The notes: generated by a model not told the origin, from the letters alone. Positions 1 to 6,653 are shown, numbered from the stretch's first letter. The stretch: DNA of 6,653 nucleotides from Candidatus Stercoripulliclostridium merdigallinarum (GCA_018714575.1 DVNF01000011.1:1-6653), one strand, 5' to 3'. Made by a program: numbers and translations.

Positions 1-941
1 TTTTTAGGCTCTTCGGCAAACGGCAAAGTCTCTTGTTCCGGAACTGCACCGAAATCCTCTTTCGGCTTTTTTTCGGCTTTTGTTTTTTTAACGGCTTCGC
101 CCGTAAAACGGGGCAGTAATTTGAAAAATTCCAAATCGTTCATTATCGAAACGAACTCGGCGCCGTAATGCGGTTTGAATTCCAGATCTTTTAATTCGCA
201 TTCCACCGGAACGGAAGTATTTATAGTCGCAAGTTCTTTGGATAGCTCGACCAGATCTTTAGACGCCGTCAGCTTTTCGGCAAGTTTTCCTTTAATTTCG
301 GATATATGCCGATATACTCCGTCTACCGAACCGAAATCGTTCAATAAGGTCATGGCTGTTTTTTCACCGACGCCGGGGCAGCCGGGAATATTGTCCGATG
401 CGTCGCCTCTAAGCGCCTTATATTCAATTATTTTCTCGGGAGTAAAACCTTCTGCCGCCAGCGTTGCAAGGTCATAGACTTTGACGTCAGTGACTCCGCG
501 ACGGGTATGGTAAACGCTGATCTTATCGTCTACAAGCTGTAAAACGTCCCTGTCGCCGCTGACTATCACGGAAGGCACTTTAAAACGTTTTGCCAATGTA
601 CCTATGACGTCGTCGGCTTCGTAGCCTGCCATTTCTACGATCTTAACGCCCATCGCGTTCAATACTTCGTGCAATAACGGCAGTTGCGGTCGAAGCTCTT
701 CCGGCATCGGTTTTCTGGTAGCTTTATAGCCGTCGTACATATCATGTCTGAAAGTAGGCGCATGTACGTCGAAGACCGCGGCAACATGCGTGGGCTTTTC
801 GTCGTCTATTAACCTTAAAAGCATAGTCAAATAGCCGTATACGGCGTTGGTAACTACGCCCTTTTTGTTTTCCAAAGGCGGCAACGCATAAAAAGCGCGG
901 TTCAATAAAGAATTACTATCCAATAAAATCAACTTTTCCAT
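1..941 (-). CDS. polA: DNA polymerase I, N-terminal part (5'-3' exonuclease domain), truncated by the window edge
   Basis: This is the first 313 codons of DNA polymerase I, the enzyme that removes RNA primers and fills gaps in replication and excision repair. I translated the strand by hand; it stays open to the window edge. The start MEKLILLDSNSLLNRAFYAL matches bacterial PolA N-termini. The FEN-like nuclease metal ligands are present: D8, D58, E108/D110/D111 (YEADD), D130/D132 (SGDRD), and D180/D183 in the GDASDNIPG segment. The helix-hairpin-helix GCPGVGEKTA follows at 187-196. From about residue 280 the chain becomes a Lys/Glu-rich linker. The 3'-5' exonuclease-like and polymerase domains would lie beyond the left edge, so a stand-alone exonuclease cannot be excluded. 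The ATG is 8 nt after the EIIC stop and has no good Shine-Dalgarno sequence, which suggests translational coupling. No promoter of its own is visible. Confidence 0.95.
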   Translation of the reverse strand, partial: MEKLILLDSNSLLNRAFYALPPLENKKGVVTNAVYGYLTMLLRLIDDEKPTHVAAVFDVHAPTFRHDMYDGYKATRKPMPEELRPQLPLLHEVLNAMGVKIVEMAGYEADDVIGTLAKRFKVPSVIVSGDRDVLQLVDDKISVYHTRRGVTDVKVYDLATLAAEGFTPEKIIEYKALRGDASDNIPGCPGVGEKTAMTLLNDFGSVDGVYRHISEIKGKLAEKLTASKDLVELSKELATINTSVPVECELKDLEFKPHYGAEFVSIMNDLEFFKLLPRFTGEAVKKTKAEKKPKEDFGAVPEQETLPFAEEPK

Positions 942-949
942 AGCTTAAT

Positions 950-2221
950 TTACAGTTCCAATTTCATGTAGTCGGGTTTTATCCAACCAAATTTTCGCAT
1001 GATTTCGCTGACGACAAAGCAGACTACGGCAGGAATAACGAACATCAGCAACACTATACCCAGTGCGATTTGCCAATCGGGAATCAATCCTGCGGAAGCG
1101 TCAATTACGCCGAACACTCCGACCAAACCCGAGGTACCCATACCGCCTCCTGCCGGAGTGCAACGCAGTTTAAATACGGCGGTAGCCAAAGGTCCGACTA
1201 TCGCGGAAGCAATGATCGGCGGAACGATTATAATCGGATGTCGCATCAGGTTGGGTATTTGTAACATACTTGTTCCGATACCCTGGGCTATCAAACCTCC
1301 GAAGCGGTTTTCGCGGAAGCTTTGAACGGCAAAGCCGACCATCTGCGCGGCGCAGCCTACTACCGCGGCGCCGCCTGCCAGCATCATATCGGCGTTTTCC
1401 GCCATGGCGCCTCCGGCGACGACCAGCCATATCGCTGCGGAAGAGGTGGGTAAAGTCAGCAAGACCCCCATGACCACCGCAATAATTATTCCCATGGAAA
1501 TGGGCGCGATACCCGTTGCCAAAGCGATGCCTTCCGCAACTAAGTTGATAAATAGTATAAACGGATACGCCACAAAAGTCGACAGCATCGCTATTATCAT
1601 CATACCCAGAGGAACGATCACTATATCGACTCTGGTTCTGCCGGCTATCAACATTCCCAGTTCTATGGAAATCAGCGAAACGATATAAGAACCTACCGGG
1701 TTACCCGGAGCAAATCCGGCGGCATATGTCCCTGCGATTATCTGATCGGAAAATCCTCCCGCCAAACCTGCGACAGCCGCGCTGAACATTACTAATTTAG
1801 GAGCTTTTAACGCATGAGCGATACCGATACCTATTCCTGCGCCCGTCAATGCTTTCGCAATATTGGCTACGGCATTGGCAAAAGTCCCTACCGCCTGCCC
1901 TGCCGCAGTGTCGGCAAGTAATATCCAGCCGGCAAACTGAGCCAGGATCGTACCTGCTATCAATGTACAGAACAGTCCTTGCGACATTCCCGAAAAAGCG
2001 TCTATAAACCAACGTTTTGCCAATTTTTTCGTAACATTCCAAGCCCTTTTACCACGTGTTTCGGGTACGTTCGGGTTTTCGGATCCTTCTAGTTCCGGCT
2101 TATTTTCCGTATCCTCCTCCGTAAGATCTTCCGTAATAGCTTCCGCATTTCCCGTCAAAGCTCTGCCTTTTTCATAGAATTCCCTTAACGTCTTATCGGC
2201 TTGCATTTCTTTTGATTTCAT
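950..2221 (-). CDS. PfoR-like PTS EIIC-family membrane protein (PTS_EIIC_2 / COG3641)
   Basis: This is a polytopic inner-membrane protein of 423 aa with roughly eight to ten hydrophobic segments between residues 81 and 406. Family membership is recognised from the RWFIDAFSGMSQGLF entry segment (70-84), the repeated Gly/Ala-rich helices and the GGGMGTSGLVG motif (358-368). The family is annotated as PTS sugar-permease-like EIIC and includes the clostridial PfoR proteins, once described as putative toxin regulators; the transported substrate is generally not established. There is no EIIA or EIIB domain and none is encoded nearby, so phosphotransfer activity is unproven. Residues 1-70 form a hydrophilic extension, acidic at about 27-55, followed by a basic stretch (about 57-70) just before the first membrane helix. 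The ATG is supported by AAAAGGA 6 nt upstream. The gene lies 41 nt after the patatin gene and 8 nt before polA. Confidence 0.88.
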   Translation of the reverse strand: MKSKEMQADKTLREFYEKGRALTGNAEAITEDLTEEDTENKPELEGSENPNVPETRGKRAWNVTKKLAKRWFIDAFSGMSQGLFCTLIAGTILAQFAGWILLADTAAGQAVGTFANAVANIAKALTGAGIGIGIAHALKAPKLVMFSAAVAGLAGGFSDQIIAGTYAAGFAPGNPVGSYIVSLISIELGMLIAGRTRVDIVIVPLGMMIIAMLSTFVAYPFILFINLVAEGIALATGIAPISMGIIIAVVMGVLLTLPTSSAAIWLVVAGGAMAENADMMLAGGAAVVGCAAQMVGFAVQSFRENRFGGLIAQGIGTSMLQIPNLMRHPIIIVPPIIASAIVGPLATAVFKLRCTPAGGGMGTSGLVGVFGVIDASAGLIPDWQIALGIVLLMFVIPAVVCFVVSEIMRKFGWIKPDYMKLEL

Positions 2222-2227
2222 ATTCGG

Positions 2228-2234
2228 TCCTTTT
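2228..2234 (-). promoter_or_regulatory. Ribosome-binding site of the EIIC gene
   Basis: AAAAGGA on the minus strand ends 6 nt before the ATG at 2221, which is normal spacing and supports that start. The rest of the 41-nt gap holds a TATAAA-like stretch but no matching -35 box, so I do not call an internal promoter here. Confidence 0.7.
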
Positions 2235-2262
2235 AGTACGTTTTTGTATATTTATAGAGTTA

Positions 2263-3405
2263 CTAATCTTTATAATTGGTTATAATTGCCTTTGCGATCT
2301 CGTAAGATAACAGATCGTTTTCGGGTTTAGGCTGCATGTTTCGTTTAATCTCGCCGAAAAATTCAGGTAAGGTGTATACTTTAAATTTTTCGACGCCGTT
2401 TTCCCCGGCGGCATACTCCAACAACGCCAGCAAAGATTGAGTGGCGTCGGCGTCTTCCGGCAACGACAGCTCCTTCTTTGCCACTTCCATAGCTTTGGTA
2501 ATCAATGTGTGGCGACTGCCGCGTGTTTTCAAAAGTTTTCTGATCGTTTTTTCGGTTTCGTCTCCCAATCCTTCCGCAAACCTTATCGTTTCGGCAACTG
2601 TCACCGGCTGAAGGTAATATCTGACTCCCGCTAATTTATCTATCGCCCTTAACGCGTCGAAGTATCCCAATTTGATATTATAATCTACCTTTGCTTTGCG
2701 CAGATCTATCGTACCGCCCAAATCCTCGGAAGGTTCGACAACGGTCAATTTTACAGTCTTGTCGACGACTCTTGCAAACGGCATGTTGCTGCCCGTACGA
2801 ATCGCCACGACCTCGGAAGCTCCTCTCCTGATCAAAGGATTTATCGGGCAATTATTATACATACCGCCGTCAATATATCTTTTTCCTCCGATTTTCGGGC
2901 GATTAAACAGAGGAAAATACGCCGAAGCCAATATATAATCTTTCAACATTCCTTTGGGAATTTGGTCTTTGAACAACTCCAACGGCTCCCACCCGTCCGA
3001 TACGGAAACGGTCACCAAACCGTAATCTATCGACGACGACCTTAGGCAATCTTCATCGATATACTTATCGACCAATTCCCTAAGTTTATCCATCGGGAGA
3101 CCGCCGTCGGCTATAGCTTCGCGAGCCTTTTTTACCAAATAAACGATCAGTTCCCTGTCGTAGTCGCCTTTCATCAAGCGATCGAATTTTATATCGTCTA
3201 TATCGACTATTTTGGAAATAGCGGCTTGTTCCCACAAACCTTTCAGCGCGTCGAATTTACCTTCGGCGACCATGGCTCCGTTTAAAGCGCCTATGGAAGT
3301 CCCCATAACCATATCGAAACGGAAGCCCTTTTCGAAAAAGGCTTCCAACGCTCCGATATGAAAAGCGCCTTTGGCGCCTCCGCCTTCCAAAGCAAGTCCG
3401 ATCAT
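2263..3405 (-). CDS. Patatin-like phospholipase family protein (acyl hydrolase)
   Basis: This is a complete 380-aa patatin-fold protein, predicted to hydrolyse ester bonds of phospholipids or other acyl lipids with a Ser-Asp dyad. The oxyanion motif GGGAKG is at 8-13, the nucleophile elbow GTSIG at 35-39 (Ser37), and the DGG motif at 179-181 (Asp179). SAYFPLF at 161-167 and the PSEDLGG segment at 225-231 match a subgroup that I recognise as common in Clostridia. Residues from about 265 to 380 form a C-terminal region without a motif I can name. There is no signal peptide or membrane segment, so it is predicted to be cytoplasmic. The start lies 1 nt after the lacZ stop (TAA C ATG) with no strong ribosome-binding site, which suggests translation by reinitiation. 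The true substrate is unknown. Confidence 0.92.
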   Translation of the reverse strand: MIGLALEGGGAKGAFHIGALEAFFEKGFRFDMVMGTSIGALNGAMVAEGKFDALKGLWEQAAISKIVDIDDIKFDRLMKGDYDRELIVYLVKKAREAIADGGLPMDKLRELVDKYIDEDCLRSSSIDYGLVTVSVSDGWEPLELFKDQIPKGMLKDYILASAYFPLFNRPKIGGKRYIDGGMYNNCPINPLIRRGASEVVAIRTGSNMPFARVVDKTVKLTVVEPSEDLGGTIDLRKAKVDYNIKLGYFDALRAIDKLAGVRYYLQPVTVAETIRFAEGLGDETEKTIRKLLKTRGSRHTLITKAMEVAKKELSLPEDADATQSLLALLEYAAGENGVEKFKVYTLPEFFGEIKRNMQPKPENDLLSYEIAKAIITNYKD

Positions 3406-3406
3406 G

Positions 3407-6400
3407 TTATTTAAGTATCAGCCTGAACTTTAAGCTTTGCGGTTTCCCGGGACGAATCTTATATTGCGGTTTCAGCATGGCTATTCCCGGAGTGTCGCCG
3501 CCTACGCCGCGTTGCGCTCCGTCGATATTTACGGTCAAGTAGTCCAAACTGCCTAGTTCGTGCAAGTGTTTAGCCTTCCTCAGCATTTCCAAGGTATACG
3601 GATGAACGCTCATTTCGAACGGCTTTTCGGAAGCGTGAATTTCTACGCCGTTTTCCTTGCCGACCTTCAGCCATCTGACTTCGGTATGATTACCGTTTTC
3701 CTGAGGATACAGGTAATCGTGCAAAAACTCTTCGGCAGTCCCGGAATATTTTTTCAGCAAAGCCGCAGTCGCTCTGTCACAATAATTTTCGAAGGGACCT
3801 TTGCCGTAAAATTCTACGCCGTCCACGCCGTCGCGCAGCGCAAACGTAAAGCCGTACCTTTCCATTTCGGCACGCGGAATCAAGCTCATTTCAACGTCCA
3901 CGGTTGAATCGCCGTTGAAACGGTACAAAGTCCTCAGTTCTTTGACATGCGGCATTCTCCAATCGATAGCTACGGAAACCTTGCCGTCGTCCGTAAATAC
4001 GTTCAACCTTTTTACTCTAAGGTGCTTTTGCGCACGGTAAAACTTGTCGACGCCCATGTACCATTTTGCAATGGGAATATCGACTTGCGGCAACCTGTCG
4101 TTATCGATCGTCGCGCGGTAAAACAGCGGACGGAAATGCTCTTTTAATTTTTCCGAACCTGCCTTGCTGATACTGATGATCTCGCCCGTTCTTTTGTCTA
4201 CTATCGCCAACGAATCGCCGAAATGAACGTCGATCTCTATATCCGTTTCCTCAAAGTAGGAACCGCCCTTGGTTTCGGGCAGGCGGAAATCGTAGGAACT
4301 AAGCGCAATCTGTTCGTAAGCTACGACGTGCCCTGCCGCCGCGAAAACTTTGTCCTCTTTGGTCACTATGTTTACTATTACCGAAGCCTCGTCCGAACCG
4401 AACGAAGCATTTTTTAACGCCAAGTCCACATATCCTATCTTTCCGGGCGCGACGTCCGGCATTTCCATATCGACCGAATCGACTTCGGAACCGTTGACGT
4501 ACAGTTGCAGCTTCAGCCCGAACTCGTTCAAATTCGTAAACATATACCTGTTGTAGAACGCTATTTTCCCGTCTATCAAAGCTATATCCACTTGCTGATG
4601 TTGCTTTCGGACTTCGTAAAGAGCGGGATTGGGACTGCGATCGCCGCGCAAAATACCGTTAAAGGCAAAGTTACCGTTGTTCGGCTTATCGCCGAAATCT
4701 CCGCCGTAGCGCCATTCGGTAACGCCTTCCTTATTGACGTATTTTATCGCTTGATCGGCATAATCCCATATAAAACCGCCTGCCAAACGATCGTATTTTT
4801 TGAAATTGTCCCAATAATCGGAAAAGTTACCCAAAGAATTACCCATACAATGTGCGTATTCGCATTGCATAAACGGCAGATTCTTATATTTTTCGGGTTT
4901 ATATCTGACGCCTATAGGATTATATATGTACGAACCGTGCATAACGGGCTTGTTCTCTCCGATCAAAGGCATTTTGTCGCAATTAGCGTACATCTCGCTC
5001 ATGACGTCGCTGACCCAACCCGTAGTATCCGCTTCGTAATGAATAAACCTGGTGTCGTCGATTGCCAGCGCGGCTTCACGCATCTTTATAAAAGCTTTAC
5101 CCCTTCCCGATTCGTTACCCAGCGACCACGCTACAATACAGGGATGATTTTTATACGTGTTGACCATGTTGGTCATACGATATACGCACTGTTCCGTCCA
5201 ACGCTTGTTGCCGCGCGGGATCATGAATGAAAGTCCGTGCGTTTCAAGGTTGTTTTCACATATAACCAAAATCCCGTACCTGTCGCACAGCTCGTAAAAT
5301 ATCGGTTGATTAGGATAGTGCGACGTGCGGATTGCCGTAATGTTGTTTCTCAGACAGATCTTCAAATCCTCCTCAATAAGTTCGGCGGTAACTGCGTGCC
5401 CGTGTTCCGGATGAAATTCGTGACGGTTTACGCCGGCAAATTTCAAAGGCTTGCCGTTTAACAGGATAAACGGACCTTTTCCGCCCTTTACCGGCTGAAT
5501 TTCGATTTTTCTGAAGCCGAACGAACAGCACCTGCGATCGATAAAGCAGCTGCCGTCCCTCAGTTCAACTCTGATTTGATACAGATTGGGATGTTCGTGC
5601 GACCAAAGTTTGATATCGTCTATTTTTTGATCGATATTTTCTATGATCGTCTTCCCGTCGGTAATCTCTCCGAGGTTAATTTCCTGTTGGCATACCACAG
5701 CCGCCGGATTGCCGTATTCCGACAAAGTAACGATCAATTTCGCATGTCTTAAACCCTGCCCTTTCGCGCTAATACTAACGTTGCCTTTCAAATAAGCAAA
5801 ATCGAAATTGTCGGAAAGTTCCGATTTAAAATACATATCGGAAATTTCGACTTTCGGCTTATAAATCAACGTAACGTCGCGGAAAATACCGGACAGTCTC
5901 CACATATCCTGGTCTTCCAAATAGGAACCGGTAGTATATCTGAAAACGATTACGTCCAATCTGTTTTCACCGTAACGGACATACTTTGTAATATCGTATT
6001 CCTGAAAATCGAACGTGTCCTCCGAATACCCGACAAAATTGCCGTTTACATAAATTTCAGCAGCCGAATTTATGCCGCCGAAATGCAAAAAAACGTTTTC
6101 GCCGCCCTCGTCGACGACAAATTCGCGACTATACAAGCCCACGGAGTTTTTGTCGGGATGAATATGCGGCACCATGGGAAGCATGATAGCTTCGATCGCA
6201 TAAGGATATTTTACATTTGAATAAATTGGCGTGTCATAACCTTTTATTTGCCATTCCGAAGGCACGTCGATATAGTCGAAATCGGAAACGTCAAAATCCG
6301 CACGGCCGAATTCGGCAGGCACCTCGTTAACGCTCTTACAAAATTTAAAACGCCATTTCCCGTTTAAACTTAAAACCGTATATACGTCGGATTCGTTCAG

Positions 6401-6472
6401 CGGGAAACCCGAAGCGTACCTGGGAATGCTGTTTACGTTATATATTTTGCCGTTTTGCCAGTAGTTAAGCAT
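3407..6472 (-). CDS. lacZ: Beta-galactosidase, glycoside hydrolase family 2, LacZ type
   Basis: This is a full-length 1021-aa cytoplasmic GH2 enzyme, close to the 1023 residues of E. coli LacZ, predicted to cleave terminal beta-D-galactosyl units. The domain order is an N-terminal sugar-binding jelly roll (about 30-205), an Ig-like domain (about 207-325), a TIM barrel (about 327-625), a second Ig-like domain, and a C-terminal beta-sandwich (about 740-1018). The acid/base is E454 in SLGNESG and the nucleophile is E538 in CEYAHCMGNS. Metal-site residues E410 and H412 (LETHG) are conserved, as are H351, H385, H541, W569, F602 and N605. The E. coli Trp999 position is Gly996 here (GGDTPG instead of GGDDSW). 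There is no signal peptide. The frame extends 20 codons further upstream, but that ATG precedes the predicted promoter, whereas the chosen ATG follows GGAGG. Lactose is only one possible substrate. Confidence 0.95.
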   Translation of the reverse strand: MLNYWQNGKIYNVNSIPRYASGFPLNESDVYTVLSLNGKWRFKFCKSVNEVPAEFGRADFDVSDFDYIDVPSEWQIKGYDTPIYSNVKYPYAIEAIMLPMVPHIHPDKNSVGLYSREFVVDEGGENVFLHFGGINSAAEIYVNGNFVGYSEDTFDFQEYDITKYVRYGENRLDVIVFRYTTGSYLEDQDMWRLSGIFRDVTLIYKPKVEISDMYFKSELSDNFDFAYLKGNVSISAKGQGLRHAKLIVTLSEYGNPAAVVCQQEINLGEITDGKTIIENIDQKIDDIKLWSHEHPNLYQIRVELRDGSCFIDRRCCSFGFRKIEIQPVKGGKGPFILLNGKPLKFAGVNRHEFHPEHGHAVTAELIEEDLKICLRNNITAIRTSHYPNQPIFYELCDRYGILVICENNLETHGLSFMIPRGNKRWTEQCVYRMTNMVNTYKNHPCIVAWSLGNESGRGKAFIKMREAALAIDDTRFIHYEADTTGWVSDVMSEMYANCDKMPLIGENKPVMHGSYIYNPIGVRYKPEKYKNLPFMQCEYAHCMGNSLGNFSDYWDNFKKYDRLAGGFIWDYADQAIKYVNKEGVTEWRYGGDFGDKPNNGNFAFNGILRGDRSPNPALYEVRKQHQQVDIALIDGKIAFYNRYMFTNLNEFGLKLQLYVNGSEVDSVDMEMPDVAPGKIGYVDLALKNASFGSDEASVIVNIVTKEDKVFAAAGHVVAYEQIALSSYDFRLPETKGGSYFEETDIEIDVHFGDSLAIVDKRTGEIISISKAGSEKLKEHFRPLFYRATIDNDRLPQVDIPIAKWYMGVDKFYRAQKHLRVKRLNVFTDDGKVSVAIDWRMPHVKELRTLYRFNGDSTVDVEMSLIPRAEMERYGFTFALRDGVDGVEFYGKGPFENYCDRATAALLKKYSGTAEEFLHDYLYPQENGNHTEVRWLKVGKENGVEIHASEKPFEMSVHPYTLEMLRKAKHLHELGSLDYLTVNIDGAQRGVGGDTPGIAMLKPQYKIRPGKPQSLKFRLILK

Positions 6473-6476
6473 ATTT

Positions 6477-6481
6477 CCTCC
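6477..6481 (-). promoter_or_regulatory. Ribosome-binding site of lacZ
   Basis: A perfect GGAGG lies 4 nt before the ATG at 6472. The spacing is slightly short, but it is the best Shine-Dalgarno match in the window. It decides the start against the upstream in-frame ATG at 6532, which has no comparable site and lies outside the predicted transcript. Confidence 0.8.
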
Positions 6482-6499
6482 GCAAAAGAATGTCTTTCG

Positions 6500-6513
6500 A
6501 TAATAGATAATAG
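6500..6513 (-). repeat. Tandem 7-bp direct repeat at the predicted lacZ transcription start
   Basis: CTATTAT occurs twice in a row on the minus strand, starting 4 nt downstream of the -10 box and covering the expected transcription start. It could be a regulator-binding site or part of the initially transcribed sequence. In an A/T-rich leader it could also be chance. I found no clear dyad or catabolite-repression (cre) element here. Confidence 0.4.
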
Positions 6514-6517
6514 AAAA

Positions 6518-6546
6518 ATTATAACATGACAACAGTTTTTATTCAA
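6518..6546 (-). promoter_or_regulatory. Sigma-70/sigma-A type promoter upstream of lacZ, with extended -10
   Basis: On the minus strand the -10 is a perfect TATAAT (6518-6523) preceded by TGT, giving the extended -10 form TGnTATAAT. The -35 is TTGAAT (6541-6546), matching four of six consensus bases, with an ideal 17-nt spacer. Directly upstream are 28 bases made only of A and T, which could act as an UP element. Transcription should start near 6511, giving a 5' leader of about 40 nt. This is the only convincing promoter seen, so it may serve lacZ, the patatin gene, the EIIC gene and possibly polA. Confidence 0.8.
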
Positions 6547-6559
6547 TAAAAATATAAAT

Positions 6560-6597
6560 AAAATATTAAAATAAAGGAGGCGCCTACAGCGCCTCCT
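6560..6597 (-). terminator. Rho-independent terminator of the gene upstream of lacZ
   Basis: The arms 6575-6583 and 6589-6597 form a perfect 9-bp stem (AGGAGGCGC pairing with GCGCCTCCT) around a 5-nt loop. On the minus strand the hairpin is followed by TTTATTTTAATATTTT, a U-rich tract broken by A residues. No T-tract follows on the plus strand, so it terminates minus-strand transcription entering from the right. It begins 21 nt after the predicted stop at 6619. It separates the upstream gene from the lacZ transcript. Confidence 0.85.
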
Positions 6598-6618
6598 ACG
6601 GAAAAATCGGTAATAGAT

Positions 6619-6653
6619 CTAGTCCCTGACAATAATTTCATCGTGAGCGGGAC
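6619..6653 (-). CDS. Possible 3' end of an unidentified upstream gene
   Basis: One minus-strand frame is open from the window edge and ends at TAG (6619-6621), encoding the tail PAHDEIIVRD. A gene end is expected here because an intrinsic terminator begins 21 nt later. Ten residues are too few to identify a family. One other minus frame is also open across this short piece but runs through the terminator, so it is less likely to be coding. Confidence 0.45.
   Translation of the reverse strand, partial: PAHDEIIVRD

Noticed and set aside
61..95. Repeated TTCGGCTTTT-like bases near the left edge
   Set aside because: They encode the Lys/Ala/Glu-rich PolA linker (codons for KAEKKPK), so low-complexity coding explains them.
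999..2042. Open frames on both strands inside the EIIC gene, including Arg-rich ones on the minus strand
   Set aside because: The compositions are unlike real proteins and they overlap the well-supported EIIC frame. They look like by-products of Gly/Ala-rich codons.
2222..2262. Possible internal promoter (TATAAA) between the patatin and EIIC genes
   Set aside because: The hexamer 17 nt upstream is a poor -35 match and there is no TG extension. The region is A/T-rich, so a TATAAA by chance is likely.
3560..4556. Several 64-115-codon plus-strand frames opposite the C-terminal half of lacZ
   Set aside because: They are short, overlap one another or follow from the lacZ codon register, lack ribosome-binding sites and lie opposite conserved lacZ domains.
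4505..5230. 241-codon open frame on the plus strand, antisense to lacZ
   Set aside because: It is in codon register with lacZ and stays open because that part of lacZ avoids TTA, CTA and TCA codons. The predicted protein matches nothing I recognise, while the opposite strand encodes the conserved GH2 catalytic barrel.
6473..6532. Twenty-codon N-terminal extension of lacZ starting at the ATG at 6532
   Set aside because: That ATG lies upstream of the predicted -10 box, so it would not be in the transcript. It has no good ribosome-binding site, and the added residues are not typical of GH2 enzymes.
6524..6538. TTGTCA close to the -10 box as an alternative -35, and a loose AAC...GTT dyad as an operator
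   Set aside because: TTGTCA is only 3 nt from the -10 box, which is too close to be a -35. The dyad matches only at its outer three bases.

Overview
The window looks like a stretch of a Firmicutes chromosome, most likely from the class Clostridia. This rests on three things. The patatin-like protein closely resembles a form I associate with Clostridia. The membrane protein is a PfoR-type (COG3641) EIIC homologue of the kind found in clostridia. The clearest ribosome-binding site is a strong GGAGG. Base composition is intermediate, judged by eye and not counted. I cannot name a genus.

Every supported gene is on the minus strand, so transcription runs from the right edge to the left edge. At the far right is a 35-base open fragment that may be the 3' end of an upstream gene. 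It is followed by a clear intrinsic terminator (9-bp stem, 5-nt loop, A/T-only tail). The tail runs directly into an extended -10 promoter (TTGAAT, 17 nt, TATAAT with TG upstream), which should drive the genes to its left. A 7-bp tandem repeat covers the predicted transcription start.

Four genes follow with gaps of 1, 41 and 8 nt, and no terminator is seen between them. They are a complete GH2 beta-galactosidase (lacZ family, 1021 aa), a complete patatin-like phospholipase (380 aa), a complete PfoR-like EIIC membrane protein with an acidic N-terminal extension (423 aa), and the first 313 codons of DNA polymerase I (polA), cut by the left edge. The spacing suggests one transcript that joins a sugar hydrolase, a lipid acyl hydrolase, an orphan membrane permease-like protein and a DNA replication/repair enzyme.

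The individual genes belong to known families and I see no clear new system. The points of most interest are the gene combination, the pairing of an orphan EIIC with a hydrolase for non-phosphorylated galactosides, loss of the aglycone-site tryptophan in the beta-galactosidase, and a possible sliding-clamp-binding peptide in the PolA linker. Coding or regulatory assignments cover essentially the whole window, with no unexplained gap above 300 bases.
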